Assembly (NCBI RefSeq): GCF_014892575.1 | Contig: NZ_JADBGI010000001.1 | Coordinates: 62,001 to 126,000, forward strand | From: Nocardiopsis coralli | GTDB taxonomy: Bacteria; Actinomycetota; Actinomycetes; Streptosporangiales; Streptosporangiaceae | Direction: 5' to 3' | DNA length: 64,000 nucleotides | Shown: positions 26,141 through 34,268 of the stretch, piece after piece | Layout of the letters: the number at the start of each line of letters is the position of its first letter | How positions within the stretch are numbered: position 1 is the stretch's first letter | The notes under the pieces: generated by a model | Seen by the model: only the letters and a program-made list of their open reading frames with translations | What the model was told of the DNA's origin: nothing | Database searches by the model: none | Program-made: the position numbers and the translations under genes

Positions 26141-26182
26141 GGAGTTGGGGAACGGGTCACCGTTGCCGGACCCCTTTTCGAC

Positions 26183-26326
26183 ATGCGTGTGGACCCCGAA
26201 CTGCTGGAGGACCTCGACACGGCCCGGGCCGAGGAAAAGGGGATCCGGCACCAGAAGGAAAAACTGCCTAGCGCCTCCCCCCTGCGGGTCCGGTGCGGGT
26301 TCAGGGCGCCAAGCAGGCCCGTGTGA
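26183..26326 (+). CDS. Possible small protein downstream of the conjugation operon
   Basis: A 47-codon frame (MRVDPELLEDLDTA ...) starts 43 bp after the hydrolase stop. The first 30 residues are charged and helical in appearance; the rest is Arg/Pro-rich. No ribosome site is visible. It may be a real small operon protein or chance. Confidence 0.25.
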   Translation: MRVDPELLEDLDTARAEEKGIRHQKEKLPSASPLRVRCGFRAPSRPV

Positions 26327-26340
26327 CACGAACATACAAC

Positions 26341-26371
26341 TCACGCGGCCCGACGACGTCGGGCCGCGTGA
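26341..26371. terminator. Strong hairpin between the conjugation operon and a convergent gene
   Basis: TCACGCGGCCCGAC (26341-26354) and GTCGGGCCGCGTGA (26358-26371) make perfect 14-bp arms around a 3-nt loop. It sits in the convergent gap and probably terminates both directions. Confidence 0.7.
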
Positions 26372-26400
26372 GCGCGTGCATGATGAGCCCGTTCGCGCAG

Positions 26401-27276
26401 TCAGCCGGGGATGGTGGACAGGAAGGCCCGGACCTCGTCGACGAACCTGTCGTGCGCCTCCAACTGGGCCCAGTGCCCGCAATCCGGGACCATGACCAGC
26501 CGGGCGTTCGGCATCAGCTCCGCCGCCTGCCGCGACCCCTCGGGCGGCACCATCGGGTCCAGTGCACCGTGGAAGAAGAGTGCGGGAGCCGTGATGTCCG
26601 CGACCACGGGCAGCAGGTTGTTGCGCATCTCGTGAGGACCGAGGGTGGCCTGGTTGTAGCGCTGGTAACCGCGTGAGGCGCCGGGGCGGCGCGCCTCACG
26701 GCGAAACTCCGCCACGACCTCGGGAGGCATCGTCGACACGTCGTGCACGACCGCGCGCAACGCCGCCCCGACGAACCGGTTGGCCAGAGCCGCGGCGGGA
26801 AAGAGGAGCGCGTCGGGCAACCGCGCGGACCACCACGCCGCCTTGTGAGTGAACCGGTTCCCGACCCGCTTCATCAGCCCGCCGGGGGCGATCAGTACCA
26901 GCCCTTCGATCAGGTCGGGGTGGCGCAACGCCAAATTCAACACCACGTCACCGCCCATGGACACACCCGCGACCACGGCCCGCTCCACCCCGAGCTCGGC
27001 CATGACACGGGCGAGAAAATCGGCCTGGGCCGCTGGGCCGCCCAGCGGATCGATCCCCACCGTGCCCCCGAAGCCGGGCAGTTCGGGCGCGATCACGCGG
27101 TGGTCGGAGCCGAACGACGCGAACATCCGGTACCAGGAGATCGCGGCGTTGTCGTTACCGCCGCCGTGCACCAACAGGAACGGCGGAGCATCGGCCGGGC
27201 CGCCGAGGAGAACACGCACCCGGCCTCCGGCCAGGTCCAGGTACTCGACGCGGGAGTCGGGAGGCAGGAAGGTCAT
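26401..27276 (-). CDS. Alpha/beta-fold hydrolase
   Basis: A 291-residue cytosolic hydrolase with oxyanion region LLVHGGGND (about 35-43), nucleophile elbow AGVSMGG (Ser at about 106), acid in HGALDPMVPP and His in VPDCGHWAQLE. The pattern is that of epoxide-hydrolase/meta-cleavage-product-hydrolase relatives. Substrate not predictable. Its start overlaps the stop of the upstream TetR gene by 4 bp, so the two form an autoregulated-looking pair inserted in the mobile element as cargo. Confidence 0.85.
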   Translation of the reverse strand: MTFLPPDSRVEYLDLAGGRVRVLLGGPADAPPFLLVHGGGNDNAAISWYRMFASFGSDHRVIAPELPGFGGTVGIDPLGGPAAQADFLARVMAELGVERAVVAGVSMGGDVVLNLALRHPDLIEGLVLIAPGGLMKRVGNRFTHKAAWWSARLPDALLFPAAALANRFVGAALRAVVHDVSTMPPEVVAEFRREARRPGASRGYQRYNQATLGPHEMRNNLLPVVADITAPALFFHGALDPMVPPEGSRQAAELMPNARLVMVPDCGHWAQLEAHDRFVDEVRAFLSTIPG

Positions 27277-27911
27277 GACCGGTTCCAGAGTTCTTCGAGG
27301 TTGTCGGCGAGGCGCCCGAAGCAGACCTTGCCGGGTGTGGTGTCGGTGACGTCCTCGTCAGCTGCGCGCGCGACCAGCTCACCCATTCCCAGGATGAGCG
27401 CGTCGAGATCCTCGTGCGGGGCGGTCTGGGCCAAGCCCACGTTCCAGACTGCCAGGTTGGCGGCCAGGGCCTCGGGTGCCAGGTCGCCCCGGACCATGCC
27501 CGCGTCCCGCATCCGCTGTACGAAGTCCACGCTGACCGGAAGCCGGGCCCGGTACAGGGCCCCGTGGTCGCTGGGGCGCCGCCCCGCCCGGACGTCACCC
27601 CTATACAGCGCACGTAGGAGCGGCCGAGTGTGCAGGGCGGTGAGGGAGTGGACGAAGAGGCGGGACAGTAGACCGCCGCGCGGGTCGGCGGCCACCTCGG
27701 CCCGGGTGGTGGCCAGGGCCAGCCGCAACTCGCGCCCGATCACGGCACGGGACAGCGCTTCCTTGCTGTCGAAGCGTAGGTAGAGGACACCTTTGGCGAC
27801 CCCCGCGCGTGCCGACACGTCGTCCATGGTCGTGCGTTTCGATCCGTGCTCCGCGAGGGCTTCGGCGGCCGCGTCGAGGATGACCTCGGTGTCCACGCTG
27901 GGGCGGGCCAT
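27273..27911 (-). CDS. TetR/AcrR-family transcriptional regulator
   Basis: A 212-residue protein with a TetR HTH (VILDAAAEALAEHGSKRTTMDDVSARAGVAKGVLYLRF, about residues 9-50) and a helical C-terminus. It is cotranscribed with, and overlaps, the hydrolase gene downstream. A 9-bp inverted repeat 11 bp upstream of the start is a likely operator for self-control of the pair. Confidence 0.87.
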   Translation of the reverse strand: MARPSVDTEVILDAAAEALAEHGSKRTTMDDVSARAGVAKGVLYLRFDSKEALSRAVIGRELRLALATTRAEVAADPRGGLLSRLFVHSLTALHTRPLLRALYRGDVRAGRRPSDHGALYRARLPVSVDFVQRMRDAGMVRGDLAPEALAANLAVWNVGLAQTAPHEDLDALILGMGELVARAADEDVTDTTPGKVCFGRLADNLEELWNRS

Positions 27912-27921
27912 GTTCTGTCCT

Positions 27922-27951
27922 TAATGACTAGATTTGTTTATTTAGTCATTA
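27922..27951. promoter_or_regulatory. Inverted repeat TAATGACTA-n12-TAGTCATTA; candidate TetR operator
   Basis: Perfect 9-bp arms (27922-27930, 27943-27951) in an AT-rich stretch just upstream of the TetR start. Size and position fit an autorepression site overlapping the promoter. Confidence 0.6.
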
Positions 27952-27956
27952 TAAGT

Positions 27957-28524
27957 CAAGGGGTCGACCGGTCAAGGGTTGGAGGGTGCGCCTTCACGAG
28001 CGCGGGCAGCGCGTACGCACGAGGGCCATCAACAAGTTCAAGGAATGGAGGGGGCTGGCCACCCGGTACGACAAGACACCCGAGAGCTATCTCGCGGGCC
28101 CCACCTGCGCGGGGCGCTGCTGTGGTTGCGCAGCCAACCCGCCACATCATGATCACCGGCCGCTGGGCCGGCCCCGAGAATCTCCGCATCGAACGGTGGC
28201 AGCACGATCGGGGCACGGGCTCCGCTGACCGCCGGGGTCCGGGCTTCACCGATGCTGACTCCGTCGAGGACCGGGAAATCATGGACGACGCCGGCCGGTT
28301 CCTGTGTTCACGGGCTGGGTGCGCAACCCCCTACACGTGTGCAAGGTCCGTGTCCTTAGTGATCGACGTTGCCCAGAGGGTCGCGGGCGGGAGGCGGTGC
28401 ACTACCGTGGGTCCTGGTCGCTCTCTTTGCTGGTTACTTAGGTGCGACCAGGGGGTGGCCGGACCGAGTCCGACCACCCCTTTTCGTGTGTCCGCCGGCA
28501 GGGCGGAGAGGACTGCAACGGCAC
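27957..28524. other. Gene-free stretch ending in a double hairpin with a T run
   Basis: No supportable gene. At its end, CCTGGTCGC (28413-28421) pairs with GCGACCAGG (28444-28452), followed directly by a second stem (GGGGTGG and GGAC pairing with GTCC and CCACCCC, 28453-28480) and TTTT (28481-28484) on the plus strand. No plus-strand protein gene precedes it, so an untranslated transcript is possible. Confidence 0.4.
28453..28484 (+). terminator. Intrinsic terminator with T4 run
   Basis: The outer stem GGGGTGG/CCACCCC and inner stem GGAC/GTCC, with a short internal mismatch, are followed by TTTT on the plus strand. It lies 45 bp past the 3' end of the leftward gene at 28525 and could also stop that transcript. 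Confidence 0.55.
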
Positions 28525-29091
28525 TTACAGGGTCAGGTCGGGAACATTCACGGCGCGCGCCCGGTGCTGCACCTGTACCCAGTCCGGCTCCGGCCGGTCC
28601 CAGTCCACAAGCGCCACGAGGCGGTGAACGAGCGCTCGCCCGGCCTCGGCGTTGGGGTGCCAGGACGTGGCCACGAACATCCCCGTCACCGTGAGTACGT
28701 AGGCCCACTCGATGAAGACCGGGCCACAGCCCTCCGGGCCCCCAGGGCACGCGCAGGTGAGAGCGTGCGCGCTTTCCTTTCGCGCGCCATGGCAGTAGCA
28801 GAGGGGGTAGGCGTCGTGCTCGGGGTCGCCCAGGCCCCGGAATCCGGCGTGCTCGAAGTCTTCTCGCTCGAACGGACGCGGCGTGTAGGGGCGCACGAGG
28901 TTAGACCACCCGGCGGGGTGCTCGTGGACGAGTACCTGCGCCATGAGGGTCGCGTCACGGTCGAAGGTGTCATGGTAGAGCCGGAACAGCTCCTGGCCCA
29001 GACCCATGGGGTAGGAGTCGAAGTGGTGGTAGCGCCCCCACCAGCCCTTGCGGTGGGGGTTGGGGACAGCGATGGCTCCGCGTGTGCTCAC
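28525..29091 (-). CDS. Hypothetical protein of the mobile element
   Basis: A 188-residue protein of unknown function, read from GTG 29091. It opens with STRGAIAVPNPHRKGWWGRYHHFDSYP, a pattern seen in proteins of actinobacterial plasmids, followed by GLGQELFRLYHDTF. A Cys/His-rich middle (YPLCYCHG, ALTCACPGGPEGCG) could bind metal. The longer open frame upstream is not used because a small gene with a good ribosome site ends 6 bp before this start. It belongs to a leftward block of element genes. Confidence 0.6.
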   Translation of the reverse strand: MSTRGAIAVPNPHRKGWWGRYHHFDSYPMGLGQELFRLYHDTFDRDATLMAQVLVHEHPAGWSNLVRPYTPRPFEREDFEHAGFRGLGDPEHDAYPLCYCHGARKESAHALTCACPGGPEGCGPVFIEWAYVLTVTGMFVATSWHPNAEAGRALVHRLVALVDWDRPEPDWVQVQHRARAVNVPDLTL

Positions 29092-29096
29092 CCGTC

Positions 29097-29288
29097 TCAC
29101 GCCCCTTTCAGTTGCTCGACCAGGTGCGCGGCGTCGTAGAGCTGGGTGGCCACCTCCCGAGCACGTTCCGCTGGTAGAGGGATGAGGTGGGCCAGTGGCT
29201 GTCCTGGTGGGCAGAGCCAGACCATGACCTGGGTGGCGTCGGGTTGCAGGCAAGCGCCCACAGCGCCGGCGCTGGATAGCCTCGACAT
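29097..29288 (-). CDS. Small hypothetical protein
   Basis: A 63-residue protein with AGGAGG 7-10 nt before its ATG. The sequence has no recognisable domain; QVMVWLCPPGQPLAHLIPLPAERAREVATQLYDAAHLV suggests a compact beta-alpha fold. It is coupled to the downstream gene (6-bp gap). Confidence 0.55.
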   Translation of the reverse strand: MSRLSSAGAVGACLQPDATQVMVWLCPPGQPLAHLIPLPAERAREVATQLYDAAHLVEQLKGA

Positions 29289-29422
29289 GACCGTGCCTCC
29301 TGTTGATCGATCTCATCGGTTGGGACTGCAGTGGTGCGGTGAGGGGGCCGGCCTGTTGCCTCAGGTCGGCCCCGACCCTTGCCAGGGGGTCAACGACCCC
29401 CGTGGCGCTGGTGCAGTGGTGC

Positions 29423-29956
29423 TCATTCCGGGGTGTGGGCGGTGCGCAAGAACTCCACCCAGCCCCCGTGATCGCCCATCCACAGCTGTGCGCGCACGGT
29501 CTGCTCGGGCAGGTCCAAGTGCGGAGCAGCCGTGAACGCGGGCTCATAGTCGGGCGGGACGGAGCCTTGGAGGGTGAACGTCAGTCGCCCGGGCAGGTCG
29601 ACGTGGTTGACGTAGCGCACGTAGTAGGCGTTCCTACGCTCCGCGCTGGCCAGCTCACGGCTGATCTCGTATTCGTCGACCAGCGCCTCCAGCACGCATT
29701 CCCTTTTCATAGGTGCGCCGTCCTGGTTGCGGCACCAGGTGATGAAGGTGTCCGCGGCGGTCCGTGCCTTGTCATCGTCGGAGTGCAAACGCGTGGGGCC
29801 GCCGCGCCCTTCGTTGGCGATCACGCCGAGCTTGTTGCTGTTGTTGCACAGCACAGCCGACCAGGCCACGCCGCTACCGACGTCGACCGCCTTGAAGCTC
29901 TGGACACGGATGCGGCCTGTGGGAACCTGGATTCCGGTGTGGGGCAGGGTGATCAC
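29423..29956 (-). CDS. Hypothetical protein of the mobile element
   Basis: A 177-residue protein starting at GTG 29956 with GAAGGAG upstream; a longer frame to 30022 lacks such a site. Unknown family. The central segment KARTAADTFITWCRNQDGAPMKRECVLEAL and the aromatic stretch NAYYVRYVNHVDL suggest a folded soluble protein. Part of the leftward block of small element genes. Confidence 0.55.
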   Translation of the reverse strand: MITLPHTGIQVPTGRIRVQSFKAVDVGSGVAWSAVLCNNSNKLGVIANEGRGGPTRLHSDDDKARTAADTFITWCRNQDGAPMKRECVLEALVDEYEISRELASAERRNAYYVRYVNHVDLPGRLTFTLQGSVPPDYEPAFTAAPHLDLPEQTVRAQLWMGDHGGWVEFLRTAHTPE

Positions 29957-30006
29957 GGTGCTTCTCCTTCGTGCGAGGGTGAGCCCTCTAGTGAGGGGCT
30001 CGGGGT

Positions 30007-30333
30007 CTAGTTGTCGCTGCACCAGACGGCGACGTTGCCCGCGGCCAATTCCCAGCCGGCGAAGAACGCACGATCGGTCGCCATCGCCGTTTCCAAGCGT
30101 TCGGCGACCGCATCGGTGACCTCGTCAGCCGAGTCGGCCACGGTGAGCAGCTGGACCAGAGCGCCGGTCTCGTAGGGGTTCACGTCGCAGCTGATGACCG
30201 TCACCCGTGGGTGCCCGGTAAGCGTGGTCAGAGCTGCAGTGAAGTGCGTGTAGACGGTGAACTGCTCGTCATTGGTCAGGGGCATGTCCGCACCCGCGGG
30301 GAGTGCGAACACGTCCACGGTCAACAGCGCCAC
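30007..30333 (-). CDS. Hypothetical protein of the mobile element
   Basis: A 108-residue protein starting at a GTG (30333) with GGAGGAACC directly upstream. Mixed alpha/beta pattern (NDEQFTVYTHFTAALTTL, VTVISCDVNPYETGALVQLL). No family recognised. It lies 50 bp downstream of the ArdC-like gene in the same direction and is probably cotranscribed. Confidence 0.55.
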   Translation of the reverse strand: MALLTVDVFALPAGADMPLTNDEQFTVYTHFTAALTTLTGHPRVTVISCDVNPYETGALVQLLTVADSADEVTDAVAERLETAMATDRAFFAGWELAAGNVAVWCSDN

Positions 30334-30386
30334 GGTTCCTCCGTTCTCGTGGCGGAGACAGCGCGTGTGCGCCCGGTGTGCGGTGG

Positions 30387-31256
30387 TCAGGCCGCGGCCT
30401 GCTCGGCGTGCTCGATCAGGTGGGCGGTGATCTGGTCCGCCACGGCCATGACCCGGGCCGCTGCGGCGTGGGCCACGTCGCTGTCATCGGCCCACCCAGC
30501 GACGTAGGGCACGGAGTAGTCCAAGGTCTCCAGCCCCATCACGGAACCGACCACGCACGCCACAGACTCGGCTTCGACCTCCGCGCGTTGACGGCTGAGT
30601 CCCTCCCGGGTGGAGTGTTCGCACAGGATGTGGGCGAGTTCGTGGGTCAACGTCTTGACCGCTTGGGCAGGGTCGACGTCGCCACGCACGCGCACGGTGC
30701 GGGTCGGGTAATGGACGTAGCCGTACGCCTCACCGCAGTCACCGTGTTCCACGGTGTAGCCGCGGGTGGTGACCATCGCGGCGACCTGATCCCACAGCTG
30801 GTCGGGAGCCAACCCCCGGAGCTCTTGGGGCACCACGCCGTCCGGTTCAGGCGCGGGGCCACCCTCGGTTTGGGAGACGTCGAACACCGTGGTCACGGTG
30901 AACCCACGCACTTCGTAGCGCCGGCATCCGTCTTCCCTCTCCGGTTCGGATTCCTCGTCTTCGGCGCGGTAGCGCATCGGCGCGAGAATGCGGATCCCGC
31001 GTTCTCCCTTGCACACAGGGCGGCCGGCGTTGAGCCAGGCGCCGAACGCGCGCACGTCGCGCGCATTCGGGCACTGTTGGAGGATCCGCATCACGTTGTT
31101 GGCTGAGTAGTGGCGCAGCCACGCCCGTGAGCTGATCAGCGCGCGCCAACCCTCGCTGGTGGTCAGCTTCTCCACGGCGCTGTTCAGGTGCTCGTGGGCC
31201 TGTTCGAGGCGTGCGCGGCGCTGCTGTGGTGTGAGCGTGGACTTGCGAGGGGACAT
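30387..31256 (-). CDS. ArdC-like anti-restriction protein with zinc-metallopeptidase motif
   Basis: A 289-residue protein starting at ATG 31256 (GGGAGG upstream). The N-terminal half matches the ArdC ssDNA-binding domain: the helical segment WRALISSRAWLRHYSANNVMRILQQCP, then VRAFGAWLNAGRPVCKGERGIRILAPM. The C-terminal half has the zinc motif HELAHILCEH with a downstream Glu-rich helix (EAESVACVVGSVMGL), as in ImmA/IrrE-type peptidases. ArdC proteins bind single-stranded DNA entering a recipient and protect it from restriction. Together with the type IV secretion genes, this supports conjugative transfer of the element. Confidence 0.82.
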   Translation of the reverse strand: MSPRKSTLTPQQRRARLEQAHEHLNSAVEKLTTSEGWRALISSRAWLRHYSANNVMRILQQCPNARDVRAFGAWLNAGRPVCKGERGIRILAPMRYRAEDEESEPEREDGCRRYEVRGFTVTTVFDVSQTEGGPAPEPDGVVPQELRGLAPDQLWDQVAAMVTTRGYTVEHGDCGEAYGYVHYPTRTVRVRGDVDPAQAVKTLTHELAHILCEHSTREGLSRQRAEVEAESVACVVGSVMGLETLDYSVPYVAGWADDSDVAHAAAARVMAVADQITAHLIEHAEQAAA

Positions 31257-31394
31257 GGGTGTACCTCCCGTCGTCTCCTGTGCGGGCTCAACCGTGGTCA
31301 GTAGGCACACGTGTGGCCGGGTCGGTGAGCAGGGTTGAGCCTGAGCGGCGTGCCCGGGTTGTTGGGCGCCCCTGACGCGTTGTGTGGTGGGTCC

Positions 31395-31419
31395 GGTCGC
31401 TGTGCAGTGCGCAGCGACC
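31395..31419 (-). terminator. Hairpin downstream of the extra beta-clamp gene
   Basis: GGTCGCTG (31395-31402) and CAGCGACC (31412-31419) form 8-bp arms 12 bp beyond the stop of the leftward clamp gene. No T run follows, so this is a weak terminator call. Confidence 0.4.
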
Positions 31420-31430
31420 AGACCGGCCGA

Positions 31431-32666
31431 CTAGGTCGAGATCCGTTGCGGCATGACCAGGTGACGGAACTCGGCGTGATCACTCAGACCGTCAGGGGTG
31501 TCGGTGATCAGCACGGGCTTGTCGTAGGCGCGGATGTGCAGGGTGAGGGTGTCGCCGCGAAAGCTTTCGACCGCGTCGGTGAAGAACTTCGGGTTCACTG
31601 CGATGGTGACCGCGCCGGGGCCAGTGACGGTGGCGGGCATCTCGCGTGTGCGTACCTGGTGTGCCTCACACCCCAGGTGGGGGGCGACGCTGACCGTGTT
31701 GGTATCCACGGCCAGGGTGACCGGGTGTGCCTTGTGCCCCTTGGCGGACAGCACCGCAGCCGCGCGCTGAATCTGCGTGAGCAGTTCAGCCCGGTCCACG
31801 GTGACCGTGGTTGGCGCCTCGGTGGGCAAGTGGTCGCTGTACTTGACGAACTCACCACCGTTGTGCAGGCGCGTGATGATCGTGACCGGGCCGCTTTCCA
31901 ACGAGACCAGGTCCCCGGCCTTACCCGACCCGTATCCGACTCGCACGTGCGTGCCGCGCAGTTGGGGCAGGAGCGTGCCCAGGCTCGCGCCGTCGATCAG
32001 CGCGCCACTCTCCGGGGCCGTGTCGGTGTGGATCTTCCCCGGAACGTGCCCGACGGCCAACCGATAGCGGTCGGTGGCCGCAAACTTCAACCCGCCCTGG
32101 GTGATGTCGATCTTCATGCCGGTGAGCATGGGAAGCGTGTCATCGCCGCTCGCGGCGCGCAGCACGCGCCTGGTTTCGTGGGCGAACTGTGCCCCGTCGA
32201 TGCTGGCGAAGGCCGGTGGTGTCGCGGGCAGACTCGGGTAGTCGTCCACGGGAAACAGCTCCATGGGGATGGTGCTGCCGGCCAGTTCGACCGCGGCGTA
32301 CTGGTCATCCTCGTTGCGCACGGTCACCGGCAAACCGTCTGCCGCACGCTTTCCCAGACCCTTGACCAGTGCCTTGAGGAGTTTGGACAGTTCGCTGTGT
32401 GAGACCAGCACGCGCCCGGGTGAGTCGACCGCGTCGGGGATGCGGACGGTGACGCTGGTGGCGTAGTCGTAGCCGCTCACCCAGAGGTCGGGGCCGTTGC
32501 TCTCCAACAGCACACCCGCCATGCAGGGCACCGCGGGTCGCTTCGGGACCGCCGCGCCCACGGTGGACAGCGCCTCCACCAGTTCGGCGCGCGTGAGGGT
32601 GAACGCGGCCATGGCCGCTGTGGGGTGGTCGGTAGTGTTGTGTGTCCTTTCCAGAACCTCAGTCAT
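31431..32666 (-). CDS. dnaN: DNA polymerase III beta subunit (sliding clamp), element-encoded copy
   Basis: A 411-residue protein of beta-clamp length with the three-domain pattern of DnaN: MAAFTLTRAELVEALSTVGAAVPKRPAVPCMAGVLLE at the start of domain 1, VELAGSTIPMELFPVDDYPSLP, GMKIDITQGGLKFAATDRYRLA and a C-terminal VNPKFFTDAVESF ... HLVMP. Beta clamps tether DNA polymerase to template. The chromosome must carry its own dnaN near oriC, and this copy lies among mobile-element genes with no dnaA or gyrB beside it, so it is an accessory clamp. It may support element replication or second-strand synthesis after transfer. AGGGGG precedes ATG 32666; the longer frame upstream is not used. Confidence 0.85.
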   Translation of the reverse strand: MTEVLERTHNTTDHPTAAMAAFTLTRAELVEALSTVGAAVPKRPAVPCMAGVLLESNGPDLWVSGYDYATSVTVRIPDAVDSPGRVLVSHSELSKLLKALVKGLGKRAADGLPVTVRNEDDQYAAVELAGSTIPMELFPVDDYPSLPATPPAFASIDGAQFAHETRRVLRAASGDDTLPMLTGMKIDITQGGLKFAATDRYRLAVGHVPGKIHTDTAPESGALIDGASLGTLLPQLRGTHVRVGYGSGKAGDLVSLESGPVTIITRLHNGGEFVKYSDHLPTEAPTTVTVDRAELLTQIQRAAAVLSAKGHKAHPVTLAVDTNTVSVAPHLGCEAHQVRTREMPATVTGPGAVTIAVNPKFFTDAVESFRGDTLTLHIRAYDKPVLITDTPDGLSDHAEFRHLVMPQRIST

Positions 32667-32769
32667 GGTTCCCCCTAAGGAAACTGAGAGCGCGTTTCGA
32701 GCCGAGGGTTCCTGACCCCGGTGGCAGGCCACAGACTGCTTTTGCTGCGACCCACCAGCGCGGCCAGAC

Positions 32770-33120
32770 CTAGAACGGATCCGTGCGCATTCCGCCGCGC
32801 GGACCGACCGTGATGCGCCATTCCGGTTCCGGAGCGACGTCGCCCCACCCCTTGAGGTCGTTGGGAACGACGCGATACAGGTCGATGTATGCGTCATCAC
32901 TCGCGGGAAGGATTTCGTTTCTCCCTTCCCTCACGTGGGTTGCCACCATGCCGTCATGGCAGACCGGATAGGACGAATCACAGCGCCCGGACCCGTTGAC
33001 GCGTTCACTCAGCTTGTGCGCTGCTTCGGCGCGTGAGGCGAACGCTTCGGCCTCGCTTGCGACGTCGCCGAAAGAACAGGCCGGACCGTCGTGGAAAAAT
33101 CCGACGTAGAGAACTCGCAT
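32770..33120 (-). CDS. Hypothetical protein of the mobile element
   Basis: A 116-residue protein starting at ATG 33120 with AAAGGGG upstream. Features: RVLYVGFFHDGPACSFGD at the start and a central region SYPVCHDGMVATHVREG. No family recognised. Part of the leftward block. Confidence 0.5.
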   Translation of the reverse strand: MRVLYVGFFHDGPACSFGDVASEAEAFASRAEAAHKLSERVNGSGRCDSSYPVCHDGMVATHVREGRNEILPASDDAYIDLYRVVPNDLKGWGDVAPEPEWRITVGPRGGMRTDPF

Positions 33121-33207
33121 GAGGGTTTCCCCTTTCACGTTGACTACTTCGAGACCGAGAGTGGGCAGCACGCACAGCGCAGTCGTGCGCACTGCCGGAC
33201 ATTCGGC

Positions 33208-33513
33208 CTAGAGCCAAACGCGACAGAGTTCCTGATGCCTGGTGGTAGTCACCGAATAGCCAACGTCGGGAATGATCGGCTCTCCGTTGACACTGACCCA
33301 TGCAATAGGGGTGTTGTAGGAGTAGACGACGTAGGAGATACCGGGGTTTTCCCGGTCCGACTGGTAGGCGTCGACCCATTCCTTGGGCAAGCGACCAGTG
33401 CGATTGGGGGTGTAGTCGTAGGCGGCCATGGCGCCGTGGGATTGGAATGCTTTCCGCACCGTCAGCAGACCGAAGGGGCCGGCCACGTCGTGTCGAATCG
33501 ACACGGTAGACAT
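33208..33513 (-). CDS. Hypothetical protein of the mobile element
   Basis: A 101-residue protein (VSIRHDVAGPFGLLTVRKAFQ, TPIAWVSVNGEPIIPDVGYSVTTTRHQE). The C-terminal part reads like a small DUF with a 'NTPIAWV' core common in phage and plasmid proteins. It is the most upstream gene of the leftward block, and AAAGGGAG precedes its start. Function unknown. Confidence 0.55.
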   Translation of the reverse strand: MSTVSIRHDVAGPFGLLTVRKAFQSHGAMAAYDYTPNRTGRLPKEWVDAYQSDRENPGISYVVYSYNTPIAWVSVNGEPIIPDVGYSVTTTRHQELCRVWL

Positions 33514-34144
33514 ATCATCAACTCCCTTTGCTGGTTATCTACCATAATACCCAATCCGGCGCCACAGATAAACCATTCAAGGGGAGTTATTGGGAGTTTT
33601 TCGAGCACGTACAACGTCGCAACGAGGAGAGAAATATCAGCACAAACCAGGAGGCTGGATAAGCTTAGAATAACCACTGCACAAGCAGAGACATTGCACG
33701 TCAGCTTAAATATTATAGCTGACCCTGACTTCTGCAGCTGGGGTCATCATTTCAAGCATTCACCCTGCTGGCCACACAGGAAAATTCTCCCGCTGCCTGA
33801 CCCGAACAATTTGTTAGAAGTGCTTCCAGCACTAGTACGGTGGAACGCCGACTACCTCCGCAACTCTATGGCCAGGGGTTTTATATTCACCAGGGGTCGC
33901 CGGCCAGCGTGGCGGGGCGCGTGACTAGGGGTGGGGCTAGGTTAACGGCAAGGGTGGAGAGAGAACTAAAATTCCTCTAGTAAAGATAATCCTGGTGGCG
34001 TCAACCCCGCTCCATGAACCTTCTTACCGCCCGCCCAAATATGCACCGGTCACTCCCAAGCAAAAGTCGAAACCCGCACCAACAAGCAGCGGAGCCCGCT
34101 AGAAGATCAGGGACTCTCACATCTCTGTTTTCCAAGGGACTCCG
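33514..34144. other. AT-enriched, gene-poor stretch of the element
   Basis: The sequence is clearly richer in A and T than its surroundings, especially 33520-33740 and 33950-34010, with short tracts such as AAATATTATAG. No supportable gene. It contains the promoter region of the leftward block and may hold a replication or transfer origin; no iterons or nick site were recognised. Confidence 0.4.
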
Positions 34145-34265
34145 TTGCGCCAGTCTGCCACGCCCTCTCCTGCCTCTGCCGGCCTTGTCGGCAAGATCGC
34201 CGCTCTGGAGGACCCCCGCTCGCCGCGGGGCCGCCGCCGGTACGAACGCTCTGTGCCGGGCGCTC
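34145..34265 (+). pseudogene. N-terminal remnant of an ISAs1-like transposase
   Basis: A plus-strand stretch reads ASAGLVGKIAALEDPRSPRGRR-Y, which fits the N-terminus of ISAs1-type DDE transposases (a 'L-x-x-x-x-DPR-x-x-RG-x-R' pattern). Similarity ends at about 34265, right at the stop codon of the converging membrane-protein gene. Paired with the C-terminal remnant at 35860-36078 in the same orientation. Confidence 0.45.
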
Positions 34266-34268
34266 AGT

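Noticed and set aside
31335-32402. 355-codon plus-strand frame opposite the beta-clamp gene
   Set aside because: Antisense shadow of a gene with clear DnaN similarity.
33462-33677. 71-codon minus-strand frame with hydrophobic N-terminus
   Set aside because: Overlaps the start of the better-supported gene at 33208-33513, lacks a ribosome site, and lies in AT-rich DNA where such frames arise by chance.
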